A stretch of 64,000 bases of DNA from NCBI RefSeq assembly GCF_031143425.1, contig NC_090437.1, positions 843,771,978-843,835,977 on the forward strand. Direction: 5' to 3'. Below, in pieces: positions 54,122 to 64,000 of this stretch. The position numbers and the translations under genes are program-made. Every line of letters begins with the position of its first letter. Within the stretch, counting starts at the first letter, position 1. The notes below the pieces were generated by a model. That model was not told where the DNA came from and did not search any database. It was given only the letters and a program-made list of their open reading frames with translations. The DNA is from Pleurodeles waltl. Taxonomy: Eukaryota; Chordata; Amphibia; Caudata; Salamandridae.

Positions 54122-57100
54122 TTTTTTTTTTTTTAATAACCAATTTTATTTGTTACAATAATAGAACAATGCAGTGAGCACATATCAGTAAAAACAGATA
54201 TATACATTTGACGGCTTCCCCCCACCCCCTTTTTACCCCACATTAACTAAATAATTCCATTCAGGAGGGCAACCCGTGATACGCCTGGCATTTTCCCTCA
54301 GGTTTTCTCATATTTCCAAGGGCAACCTTGTGCTTCATATATCGGCTTTACTAGTTGAGAGCATTAGTCAACCCTAGCTCGCCATTTAGACGTTGATGGT
54401 GCCACAGGACTTCTCCACAATTGTGCAATGTCTCTTTTAACCCCTAGGCATGCAACCCCCACAAAGGTTCGGTCTGCCCTTGGTTCACCCAACTCCTCTA
54501 GAAGCCCCAGCAGCACCACTTTAGCAGTCAACTCAACCGGACGCCCCAGAACCCTGGAAATCTCCCGCTTCGCCGCCTCCCAGAAGGGGCGCACCCCCAG
54601 ACATTTCCAGGCTACAAGCATAAGGTGCTCCTCCAGATGACCACATCTCAGACAGCCAGGAGGCGTCAGCGGACATATGTGTTGTAGGCACAAAGGGGAC
54701 AAATATGTCATATGGAAGTAATTGATCTATACCATCTGTAGGCGTGCAGATATGGCCAGTTCTCTAGGTGCAAGGAAGGTACGCTTCCCCGCGTTTGTCT
54801 TCATCCAGCTCTCCCACCCAGCCGTGCCTTCCAGCCTGGCAAGGCCATCGGGCATTAGCAAACAATGAGCGATAAATCTGAGTAATGGCTCCCTTCCCTA
54901 GGTGGCCCATGTGGAGTTTAGCCTCAAGAGGGCTATGATCCGGAAGGGACAAATCAGATAGCAGGTGGGCTTGTAGGGCGTGGCGCAGCTGGAGGAAGCA
55001 GAAGACCTGGATATTAGCCCAGGCGTATTGGCCCTTGAGCTGCAGGAAAGACATCAAGTGGTCACCATCATACGTGTCCCCGAGGGGGGTAATCCCAATA
55101 TTGTACCACTGCCCAAAGCACCCTAGACAGGACATCTCTTGCAACCATGTGCCCTGCCATAAGGCGTCAGTTTAGAAAGGCACCGATCCCATCCCGTCAG
55201 TCGTAGAGCTGCCCTCCACCACCGCACTGCTACCCGCGTGCAGTCAGGGATGGACCACCGTACAGTAGACCCAGTAGGCCATTGAATCCCAGGTGGTAGA
55301 GTTCCAGGGGATAAGCTGAGTCATCCCACCAATCAGTGAACCATTTGTTGACCGGCACTAATCGGGCAGCCAGATAATATATCTAGATGTCTGTTGTCCC
55401 TAATCCACCTTCGTAGTGAGATTTCCTTGCAGAGCAAAAAGCCACTCTGTTGCCCTCCCACCCACCCATATAAAGGAGGTGAGGGACTGGAACCAGGTAC
55501 GAGGCACTGAATATGGGAAGTTCGTCAGAACATACAGATAGCGAGGGAGGCAGCTCATTTTGATGCGGGCATTGTGGCCCAGTGCGTTCAGCGGCAGGCG
55601 GCACCAGTGGGCTAGGTCTCCAACCAGGGCCTGGGATAAGGGCTGAAAGTGAAGCTTCCAGGTCAGATCTGGAAGCAGGGAAAGGTGTATTCCCAAATAT
55701 TTAAATGCATTTACCCTCACCGGGATATCTGGACACCAGATACTGCTCCCCTCGTCTCCTTGCACCTCCACTAATATTGACTAATTGGGTTTCAGCTGCA
55801 GACCCCTGAGGCCTCACTTTATAGGGTCAGGAGCTCAAGACCCGGGGTCCTGAGCTCTGTGACTCCCCCAGGAATACCAGGATGTTGTCAGACACGATCC
55901 TCCTGGCTGATTTTCTCCCATCTCGAGCCACTCATCAGTGGGTCACAGCTTAAAAGGCAGGCCAATGGTTCGATGGACAGGGGGCATCCCTGACGCGTCC
56001 CACGCCAAATCGGAAAGGGGTCTGACATAATGCCATTAACCCACACCTGAGCTGTCTGGTTTTGGTAGAGATGGACCATTTTCCAAAATGTTGGTCCAAA
56101 GCCCTTTCGCACCAAGACATCATCTAGGAAGTTCCAGGTCAGGGTGTCGAAAGGCATGTGGAAGTCCACCAGCAGGAGTGCCGACCCGCCCTTCAGTCTC
56201 TCCTTCTGCGAGAGCGCCTCCTGGCCCGTCTGATGCAGTGACGCATGCTCCTGCCCGGCATAAACTCGCATTGATCCCGGTGGATCAAATAGGGCAACGT
56301 GCGGGCCAATCAGGTCACCAGAATCTTTGCATATATTTTTATCTGTATTGATCAGTGAAATGGGAGGATAAGAAGAACATTGGTCCTGGGGCAGGTCACC
56401 CTTTGGTATGAACATGATCATGGCACAATCCAGGCCTAGGGCGAAGGAACTGCATCGGAGCACCTCTTTGCAATCGTTGAACATATGGGGTACCAGGTGT
56501 GAGCAGAACTTTTTGTAATATTTAATAGGATACCGTTCGGGGCCTGAGGTTTTCCCTGACTGAAGGTCTGAGGTGGCGTCATCCACCTCTTCCTCTGTCA
56601 GGGATAGATTTAGTTCTTTGGCCAAAGAGGATGGAATGGAGGGCAGTGGAATATCCTCCAGGATGGGGTTCTCTTGTTCCTCTTGAGTTTGGGGAACCTG
56701 TGTATAAAGAACTTTGCAATAGGAGTCAAAGGTGTGGGCTATCGCCTGCTGCTCCTCCTGCACAGAACCCTCCAGGTCCCTGATTAGCAGTATTACCTGG
56801 GCTGACACATCGCGAGTCACCAACCTATACAGCAGCTTCCCGATCTTATCACGTAGCTCAGACACTTTATGCGTTGAGGCCTAACAGCATTGCCTGGCCT
56901 CCGTAAGGGACACATGCAGAAACTGCGCGTAAGAGCGTCAGCTGTCTCCCCAGCTCTTCCCCATCTTGCCACATAGCTGCTCCAGGTCTGCTATTCTGCT
57001 CTCCAATCCAGTTATACGTTGAGACTGCCGGGCTTCTCACCGCCTGACATGCTTTAAGGATTCCACTCAAGGAGGGTTTGCTGGCTGCCCAGAGGACCAT

Positions 57101-57960
57101 TGCCGACGACCCTGACTTAGAGTTCTCCTTGACATAATTTCTTAGCTATTGGTCTACAAAGTCAACACACGCGGGGTCTTTCAAGTACCATGAGCTAAAA
57201 CACCAAATTGAGTGCTGATTTTGTGAGGGGCGCCCCAGCTCATCAGGATGGGAGCATGGTCAGAGATACCATGAGCCAGAATCTGGACCGAAGACAAGGC
57301 CAGGAGGTCCACCGCTTGGAGCCATAGCAGGTCTATCCTCACTTGTGTGGGATGAGCCTTCGATAGGTGGATGAACGCTCTCAATTGTGGATGGGCAGAA
57401 CGCCACGCTTCGCAGAGGCCCAAGGAGTGTGCCTATGCTGACAAGCATGTTGTTCTGGACAACGGGTGAGGGTCAGAGGAGGTGTCCCGGAACAGGTCTG
57501 GGACCAAATTAAAGTCGCCTCCACCATAACCGTAGTACCCTGTGGGAGGGTCAACAGTAAGGTCTGCAGCCTTGCCAGAGTGCGATGTAGCATCTGCGGA
57601 GGGACTTAACCGGAAACCAGGTTGATCTGGTTTGCGGACATACGCCCTTCTATGCCAGTGTACCTCCCGTGGGGGTCAGCATGTATCTTGGCCACCAACA
57701 TGGGCAAGGATCTATGGAGCATGAGGGCTACCACCCTTGAGCCTCTTGAGAATTCAGCATGATACACCCAATCATAGCCAAAATGACCCAGAAAAGCACC
57801 CACCAGGTGGGTCTACTGCAAGAAAACAACACTAGGGCGATACCTTTTTATATTTCACAGGATGGCTGATCTCCTAATGTGGGTAAGCAGACAGTTGACA
57901 TTCCAAGAGAGTGTTGTAAGCATGGCATTAGGTTGTACATAAGTGTTGGGCTCGGCCGAG
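54122..57960 (-). mobile_element. L1-like LINE, 5' truncated
   Basis: Minus-strand ORF2 with endonuclease and RT, ending in a poly(A) tail seen as a T-run at 54122-54135. No ORF1 lies upstream, so the copy is truncated between ORF1 and ORF2. Its 3' end points toward SPCS3. Confidence 0.75.
54364..57923 (-). pseudogene. L1-like ORF2 (endonuclease-RT), many breaks
   Basis: Starts MLTTLSWNVNCLLTHIRRSA (ATG complement 57921-57923), the SWN(V/I)NG-like endonuclease opening. RIDLLWLQAVDLLALSSV and the ISDHAPILMSWG motif with SDH lie in 57181-57423. The RT part (55888-56865) reads KTSGPERYPIKYYKKF, then YPPISLIN, ALLLVDFHMPFDTLTW (motif A Asp) and IWRGTRQGCPLS (motif B). The YADD block falls where the frame is lost. 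The C-terminus (54364-54711) has CLRCGHLEEHLMLVAWKC, a CX2C/HX4C-like motif typical of L1. Multiple stops and shifts show it is inactive. Confidence 0.7.
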
Positions 57961-58985
57961 GTCCTTCGTGAGACTGAGGCCGCTGAGCGCTTGGGCTACC
58001 ACATTGTCAACATGTCAGATAAGTACTCACTGTGAATGCAGCCAGCCTGGAAAACAAACAGTTAAAGCAAGCATAGCAACATGCTGCAACTCATCATGAG
58101 CCCCCCCGCCCCCCAACATCCCACCCCATACTTCTATTCCTGAAGCATCTGTCATTTCTACCCAATGCATCTTGCAATAATCAGCAAGCTAAAACAACTC
58201 AGTTTGGGGGTCCTCTGGGCCAAATTATGCCCTGAATGCTGATTTGCCTCCTGACGGCAGCAGATTGAGCATCAAAAACAGCTCCGGTCATCTCGGCCAT
58301 GAAAGACCCTTTGTCTGGATTGGGATTATGGGAAGCACAGTATGTACTGCAGTGATACTATAACCAAATGTGATCTGTGATAAAATGACTGGTCTGTGCA
58401 GGGAAAAGGAAATGCATCCCTACACTGGTGGCATGCTTATGGGAACAGCTACTGTCTTCAGTTAAGAACATATAGATAGGACATGTGTGCGTGCCACAAG
58501 ACAAACTGCAAAAAATTCAGTTGAGGGCCCTGCTTGTTTTGTGGGGTAGAGTATGGTGTCTCACAGGGAGAGTTGAAGGGACCCTATTATTTATTGTCTT
58601 TATGGCACTTATTGGAACTTTGCATGCTCTAAGCCCAGTAAAAACGCACTGTTTTTGGGGCTTTCTCGTCCTTACTGTTGCCGTCCCATAAGGGACGACA
58701 CCAATAGGAAATGCAATAGCTACTTACTACAGCCTGGACTTGTCACCATTGATGTGCTCTACTGTTGGGTAGGGCCCATGAGATCCATAAATAGTCATAT
58801 TGGGGGGTGGGGGGGAGGGGTCGTGGAAGGAGCATGTGAAGTGTCATTTTAATCTATTGGTGACTTGTCAAAGGTGGGCGTCTGTCATTCATGTTAACTA
58901 CAGTACTTTCCCTCATCCCCTAAGAGGAAATTAGTGCATACATTGGTACATGTGTATGTGTGTCCTCATTAAAAAGGATTTTGTG
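57961..58985 (+). other. Between the two L1-like elements: no gene seen
   Basis: No protein motif was recognised. Contains a C-run near 58101-58115 and a G-rich stretch near 58801-58820. Confidence 0.55.
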
Positions 58986-58995
58986 GCTGAGGCGT

Positions 58996-59006
58996 CAAGA
59001 TGGCGG
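58996..59006 (+). promoter_or_regulatory. YY1-like site at the L1 5' end
   Basis: CAAGATGGCGG matches the YY1 core found at the start of mammalian L1 5' UTRs, where it fixes the transcription start. Its place within 15 bp of the apparent 5' end fits that role by analogy. Confidence 0.45.
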
Positions 59007-59039
59007 TAGCACTTTAGAAGTGCTTCCGACCCTCCCGTC

Positions 59040-59425
59040 ATCCACCTCTAATAACTCTGTCAGATCACCGTAGACATGGTAGCCGAAGAGTGCTAAGGCC
59101 CTCAGGACCCCTGTGGTACTGAACGGGGTGCAAAGTAAGGGCCTGCTGGAAGGAGGCCAGCTCCGTTGCAATCGTGGTGCCCTCATAAGATGGCAGCTGC
59201 GGCTTGATCTCCGGACCCTGACAAAGCTTGCTGCGGTGATTGGTTAGATCTCCGGAGACCCGGATGCCGGAGACTCCCAAAGCCCACGGGACTCGGGTGG
59301 CATAGGAGGTGGCATGAAGCAAGAACCCATCAGGAAAAGGACAGCTCCGCTGCAACTGCGGCCGCCGTATGCGGATGTGGCTTGAGCTCCAGATCTGGAC
59401 AGAACTTGCTGCGACGATTGGAACG
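59040..59425 (+). repeat. Two diverged ~184-bp 5' UTR monomers
   Basis: AGCTCCG(T/C)TGCAA at 59159 and 59343 and TTGCTGCG(G/A)(T/C)GATTGG near 59228 and 59408 align the two copies at a spacing of 184 bp. The similarity extends on either side. Monomeric 5' UTRs act as promoters in some L1 families. Confidence 0.55.
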
Positions 59426-60465
59426 TGGGTGGGGCCTGAGAGTGGAGGTCGCTGTCCGTGGTGGGAGACTGGATGGGATGCGGTGAGTCTCTTAGTCTTC
59501 CCACCCCCATCTCCACTGGGTTCCTCTCCCCAGTTGGCTTCCGTTGGCACTCCCACCCTTGCACCTAAGGGAGGGAGAGGGGAGCCGCAGTGCTCCATTT
59601 GGCAGGTACTGGCTGAGCGGCTGAGGGGATGACAAGGACGGGGTGCGAGGGCCCTCCTGATGGCAGATTGTGACTTGTGGGGGATCCTGTGAGTTGGTGC
59701 GGTTCTCCCCCGTGGTCACCATTTCTTCAGCTTTCCTTTTCTCCATCCTTTGGACTGCTCCCTGCTCAGGGTCCTGGCCCATGAGGCAGGACGGAGAGGA
59801 AGAAGGTGAGCTCTGATTGGAAACCTGACCCAGGCCGGGCCTGCTGGAGTGATAGGAGGCACGGGTTGGGTCCAAGTGTGACAACAGGCCACCCACCCCA
59901 CATGTTCAAAGGAACTGTATGATGGAGGCATGGGGCCATCTTGCTTGTCAGGATGCATCCCGGAGAGCGCAGTATCTGTGAGACACCCCGAGTCCGACCC
60001 TCTCGTCATCCCGGGGAGTGGCATAGAGAAATGTGCCTGGTCTGGCACTGCGGCAGAGGATAACGGAGAGTGTAAAGTCCACCCCTTACTTCTTGAAACC
60101 GACACCTTGGGGCTGGGAGGCTGTACAGGGAGCCAGACCCTTAGAGGTTGCGTCCCGCAGTGGAGTAGTACATTGTAGCTACCCCCTGTGATGGGCATGG
60201 ACAGTAATCGGGAGGGGATTGGATGGTGAGCGGCGACCCCTGACACCGCTTTCTGGGTAGGGATTAACCATTGAGTTAGAGACTGGTACAACATCATTAC
60301 TGTGGAGAGGTGTCCGATCTGACCTTTGTCAGTGGTCCTGACCCAGACTAAGAGGAGACTGAGATGGGCCCACTGAGTTTAGGGCCCTGGGAACTGTGAA
60401 GGACAGTGGCGGGTTGCACCTTTGTGAGACAGCAGCCCGAACAAAGGCCCCAACCTACAGTCAAC

Positions 60466-61320
60466 ATGGGCAAAGACAAATTAGCCCGCTCCTCCGCGGC
60501 CCAAACATGTACAGACCAGTATGCAATTGGCGCACCTGCTGGAGATGGAACTGCTGCTCCGACGGCGAGTGACTTAGCTACGATACTCCAGGCGATCGAA
60601 TCATCACGTGAGACGGTTGAAAATAAAATAGAAGTCATAGCAGATGTGGCATTGTTACACCCGGACCTCAGCAATGTGACAACCCGAATCACGGAAGCTG
60701 AAACGTGAATGTCTGATGTGGAGGATGAGGTTAAATCCCAAGTGGTTACCCCCCTGGCCTGCACATCACAGTTGCGTTGCCGGGCAGAGGATGCTGAAAA
60801 TTAATCACAACGTACGCATTATTGGCATCCCTAAGAATATAGACTCCCAGCCAATGGCAGACTTCCTTGAATATTGGTTTAAATCCTGGTTGCCAGAAGC
60901 CCGCATATCACCCGGGTTCGTAATTGAGAGGACCCACGGTACATAGAGATGTGGTTCTATAGGAGGCAGGTCTCGCCCGGATCTGCGCTGTGGTGATGCT
61001 AAGGCCCTCCTTTTTCCGGACTATGAAAAAAGTCCAGCAGGAACCCAGGTCGTACCTGGAGGCCAAACAGAAGCTCAGGGTGATGGGGTTGCCCTATTGC
61101 CTGCTCTTCCCGGCTCACCTCAGAGTGGTCTATCATAATACAACACATTTATTTGAAACCCCGGCTTTGACATGGGCATGAATCACAGAAGAACAGCAAC
61201 TGATGAGGCCTGGACACAGCCCCTCTGCTGAACGGGCACTAGAAGCTGAGCGCCGCACCAGGGAACAGTCCAGAACCCAGCGGAAGCGACCGAGTTCCTG
61301 GAAGCGTAAATGAGTTAGAT
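60466..61320 (+). pseudogene. L1-like ORF1 protein
   Basis: ATG at 60466 opens MGKDKLARSSAAQ, followed by a helical stretch (DLATILQAIESSRETVENKI) that would form the trimer coiled coil. After a stop near 60706 and a frame change come NHNVRIIGIPKN and FVIERTHGT, the RRM-like domain motifs N-x-R-I-x-G and ERxH. The rest (YCLLFPAHLRVVYHNTTHLF) is the C-terminal domain. The protein would bind element RNA. Several breaks make it a pseudogene. Confidence 0.7.
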
Positions 61321-61920
61321 CAACATCTCCGGTGCTGGGATCCCAAAAGAAATCAATGCAGACAGCGGCAAATGGAGAGAAATATGGCAGAAGGGATGCA
61401 GACCTTGACACTAAAGAGACTGTCCAGAGGGCTCTCCCCTGGTGGGGCAATGTCAAGTAGTAACACCAACCTGTCCCGCAGCCCTGACATTTAATGTTTT
61501 AAAGGATATAACTGCTAGGCAATTGGTTCTTTTGTCAGAGGCCCATGAAATTGTACTACTCTGAAGGTGATCTGAAGTTGACTGTTATCCTGCACTATCG
61601 GAGTGTCATCCACGATTTAACAGGGTGATTCGTTAATATTTTTAGTTTGTGTAGAAGTGTTGATTATATATGGGTGACAGATGCTTCTGGGTAGAAGTAT
61701 GGGGAGGGGTGGGAGTTGGGGGGGAATTGTAAGGTGCTTTATAAAGGTTTATTATTGTTGGTTGGGGTTTATGTTTGTAATTCGTACACATAAGAGCACT
61801 CACCATTGACAGATAGATGTGATTCCAGGGGTAATCATACCACTAGATGATTCCAGAGCGGTGGAATTTGGTTCTTGGGCCCCACTACCCTGCCTTTCCT
61901 CATGGTTTCCCACATTAGAA

Positions 61921-63508
61921 ATGGTAAGGCCCTTTGTAGTGTTGTCCTGGAATGTTAATGGCCTCCTGGACAAGATAAAGCGTGCGGCAGTCCTGACTGC
62001 TGCTCAGAGACATGGCTCGGAGGTCCTCATGCTACAAGAAACACACCTAATGGGAAAGCGTTGCGCCTTCCTGGCCGGATGATTGTATGACCGCGTTTAT
62101 CACGCTGGATTCACTCAGTGTTCCAGGGGAGTGGCAGTCGTACTGAGCCGCTCCTTCTCTTATGACGGTGGAAAAAGTCACTAGAGATAGGTATGGCTGA
62201 TGTGTATGTCTAACAGGCGCAATGGAGGGTTGTACGATTAACTTGGTAAGTGTATATGCACCCCCCCCCCCCCACACACAGCACTGCAGGCTTGTCTGAG
62301 ACACCTTGACTGGAGTTACCTGAGGGGTGACTTTAATGCAGTCCATGACCTGATGGCAGACACATAGGGCCACCCTCTAATTCTCAACATATAGCAGCAT
62401 GACACATAACAGATTGGCTTGTATCACTAGGACTGTGTGATGTCTGGAGAGCATGGAATTCTACGGCTCCGCAATTTACGCATACTTCAACAGTGTACCA
62501 CATGCACTCTAGAATAGATCTCATCCTGGCACCAGCTAGGGACTGCAGGGGCATTACACACATTCAAATTCACCCAAGGAGTATCTCCGATCACGCTCCC
62601 CTCTTGGTCCGGGTAGGGACTGCTGGAGGAGAATCCCGTCCCCTCTGGCGTCTTAACACTTGGAATTTACAGAACCAAGCCTGCACTCAATAGCTGCAGA
62701 CAGAACTGCAGGTCTACTTTGACATTAATGAAGAAACGTTCCCTCTATGGCGACCTTATGGGCAGCTGGTAAGGCAATGATCAGGGGCTTAGCCTAAAGA
62801 TTTGTGCATGCCCAGGAGCGGATGTGACAATCACATATTACGCACTTAGAAGGTCAGGACCTCAAACTTGAAACTACTCTAGCAGCACAGCCTGGGGAGG
62901 CAGACTCACGTAAGCTTACAGTGCTCCGGGAAGAGATTTGCAATCACTCCATGGAGGTGGCCAAACAGTTGTGGTGCGCACCTACCTCCAGGATATACGC
63001 TTGGGGGGGGGACTGGGAATTTGCTATATTGGCTAGTATCCCGGTGCCAACAATCCAGGATAATTCCTGAAATTGTGGAATTAAAGGGGGTTACGGTGTG
63101 TACACTCCCGGAGGTAGCAGCAGCATTTGTCGACTATTATCACTCACTCTATGCTGCATTTCCGGTACTAGATCACGACTATTTGGCCTTGCAGTGGTCT
63201 CACTTCCTAAGCTGCCTGTTTCTGAACAAGACATCCTAGATGAACCCATCTCCAGCGAAGAAGTGCAATTGGCGATTTCTGCTCTCCTCCCTTGGGAAAC
63301 ACCAGGACCTGATGACCTACCGGCTGAATATTATGTAAAATTCCGAGAATCTCTAGCGCCCCGGCTTCTAGACCTCTTTGAAGAAGTAGACGGCACACAT
63401 ACCTTCCCCTTGAGATTGGACATGGCAACCATAGTGGTGATCCACAAGTCTCAACCTCCGTCTAGGGCTTGTACAGAATATCACCCTATTTCGCTCATAA
63501 ATAGTTAA
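61921..63508 (+). pseudogene. L1-like ORF2, truncated at the RT start
   Basis: Opens MVRPFVVLSWNVNGLLDKIK, then VLMLQETHL (endonuclease Glu), a stop at about 62080, and later RIDLILAPARD and ISDHAPLLVRV with the SDH motif (62493-62693). The linker is read in 63021-63239, and 63098-63508 gives PWETPGPDDLPAEYYVKF and YHPISLIN, the first RT blocks, before TAA. Motifs A to E are absent because the sequence jumps to the 3' UTR. A C-run interrupts the endonuclease at 62261-62273. Confidence 0.7.
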
Positions 63509-63709
63509 GCAACATATTGTAAGCCTCGGAGGGGTGAGCATGGGCCGCAGCCAATGTCACATGTATTCATCTCTTCTGGATATGACTGTTGGAATCTTAA
63601 GGTGGTTTACCCAAATGTTGATGCTGAATGATTGTGTTGAATTAGGTGGGGAGGTGATACTCTTTGTGTATACATTGCTCAAAACTAATAAAAATTGTTT
63701 AGTAAAAAA

Positions 63710-64000
63710 AGAACACCTTTTGTTGGGGCACCGCACAAAAAATGTATCAACTGTATGCTGTCTGTTTTAGTGTTCTGTTAGCACATGTTAAAAAAACATG
63801 TTACATGTTCATACTGATTGAGGTCAGGATAGGCATGTTTCACTACTGCTGAAGTGATGGGACATTGGTTCACAATCATCAGTTTACTAGAAAGTCTTAC
63901 TAACTCATCAAGGTGACATCCCATCCTCTAGGCCACTGGATCTTTGACATTAGATGAGATGAACCAGGAGCTCTATATAAGTTAATGTATCATCATAGTT
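63710..64000 (+). other. Right edge of the window: nothing identified
   Basis: A short stretch after the L1 tail without ORF or repeat I recognise. It contains a small palindrome around 63785-63805 (ACATGTTAAAAAAACATGT). Confidence 0.5.

Larger units (their letters stand above)
58986..63706 (+). mobile_element. L1-like LINE with internal deletion
   Basis: A GC-rich 5' UTR with monomer-like repeats, decayed ORF1 from 60466, ORF2 from 61921 that breaks off at the beginning of the RT, then a 3' UTR ending in an AATAAA (63687-63692) and a short A-rich tail (63703-63709). A complete ORF2 needs about 2 kb more. The left limit is approximate and no clear target duplication was found. Confidence 0.7.

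Noticed and set aside
63785..63805. Palindrome ACATGTTAAAAAAACATGT near the right edge
   Set aside because: Short and isolated; no associated gene or repeat to give it meaning.

Overview
The window looks like a piece of a very large, transposon-rich vertebrate genome, most likely a salamander or newt. It holds one complete host gene, SPCS3 (signal peptidase complex subunit 3), with five small coding exons spread over about 32 kb on the + strand (20215-52623). The spliced exons give 543 nt, or 180 codons plus stop, which is the length of the vertebrate family. Almost everything else I can identify is transposable elements at various stages of decay. The newt/salamander assignment is an inference from the element mix (DIRS, Penelope-like, PIF/Harbinger, L1, CR1/L2-like, ERV) and the swollen introns.

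Left of the gene (1-19652) is a stack of nested elements. 1-4580 is the right-hand part of a PIF/Harbinger-type DNA transposon with a broken Myb/SANT-like gene and two tandem repeat arrays. It interrupts the pol gene of an endogenous retrovirus, whose remaining pol, env and 3' LTR fill 4581-10108. 10288-19652 is a DIRS retrotransposon on the - strand with inverted terminal repeats, an internal complementary region, gag, RT/RNase H and a tyrosine recombinase. The recombinase is split by a 3.86 kb Penelope-like insertion (11682-15540) with a 15-bp target duplication. That insertion has two roughly 1.35 kb inverted arms around an intact GIY-YIG endonuclease ORF.

The SPCS3 promoter occupies the roughly 560 bp between the DIRS end and the start codon and includes an NRF1-like site. 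Intron 1 carries a solo LTR. Intron 2 is 15.9 kb and reads as a minor-spliceosome (U12-type) AT-AC intron. It carries a second solo LTR and an antisense LINE of about 7 kb. Inside the LINE sits a 2.15 kb PIF/Harbinger copy whose transposase has lost its first catalytic aspartate. Introns 3 and 4 hold two short TIR elements of one family, a degenerate CR1/L2-like LINE, a possible gag zinc-knuckle fragment and an RT fragment.

Downstream of SPCS3 (52.9-64 kb) are two L1-like elements. One is on the - strand (54122 to about 57960, 5' truncated). The other is on the + strand (about 58986-63706), with a monomer-like 5' UTR, a decayed ORF1 and an ORF2 missing everything after the start of the RT. 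No RNA gene or CRISPR array was recognised.
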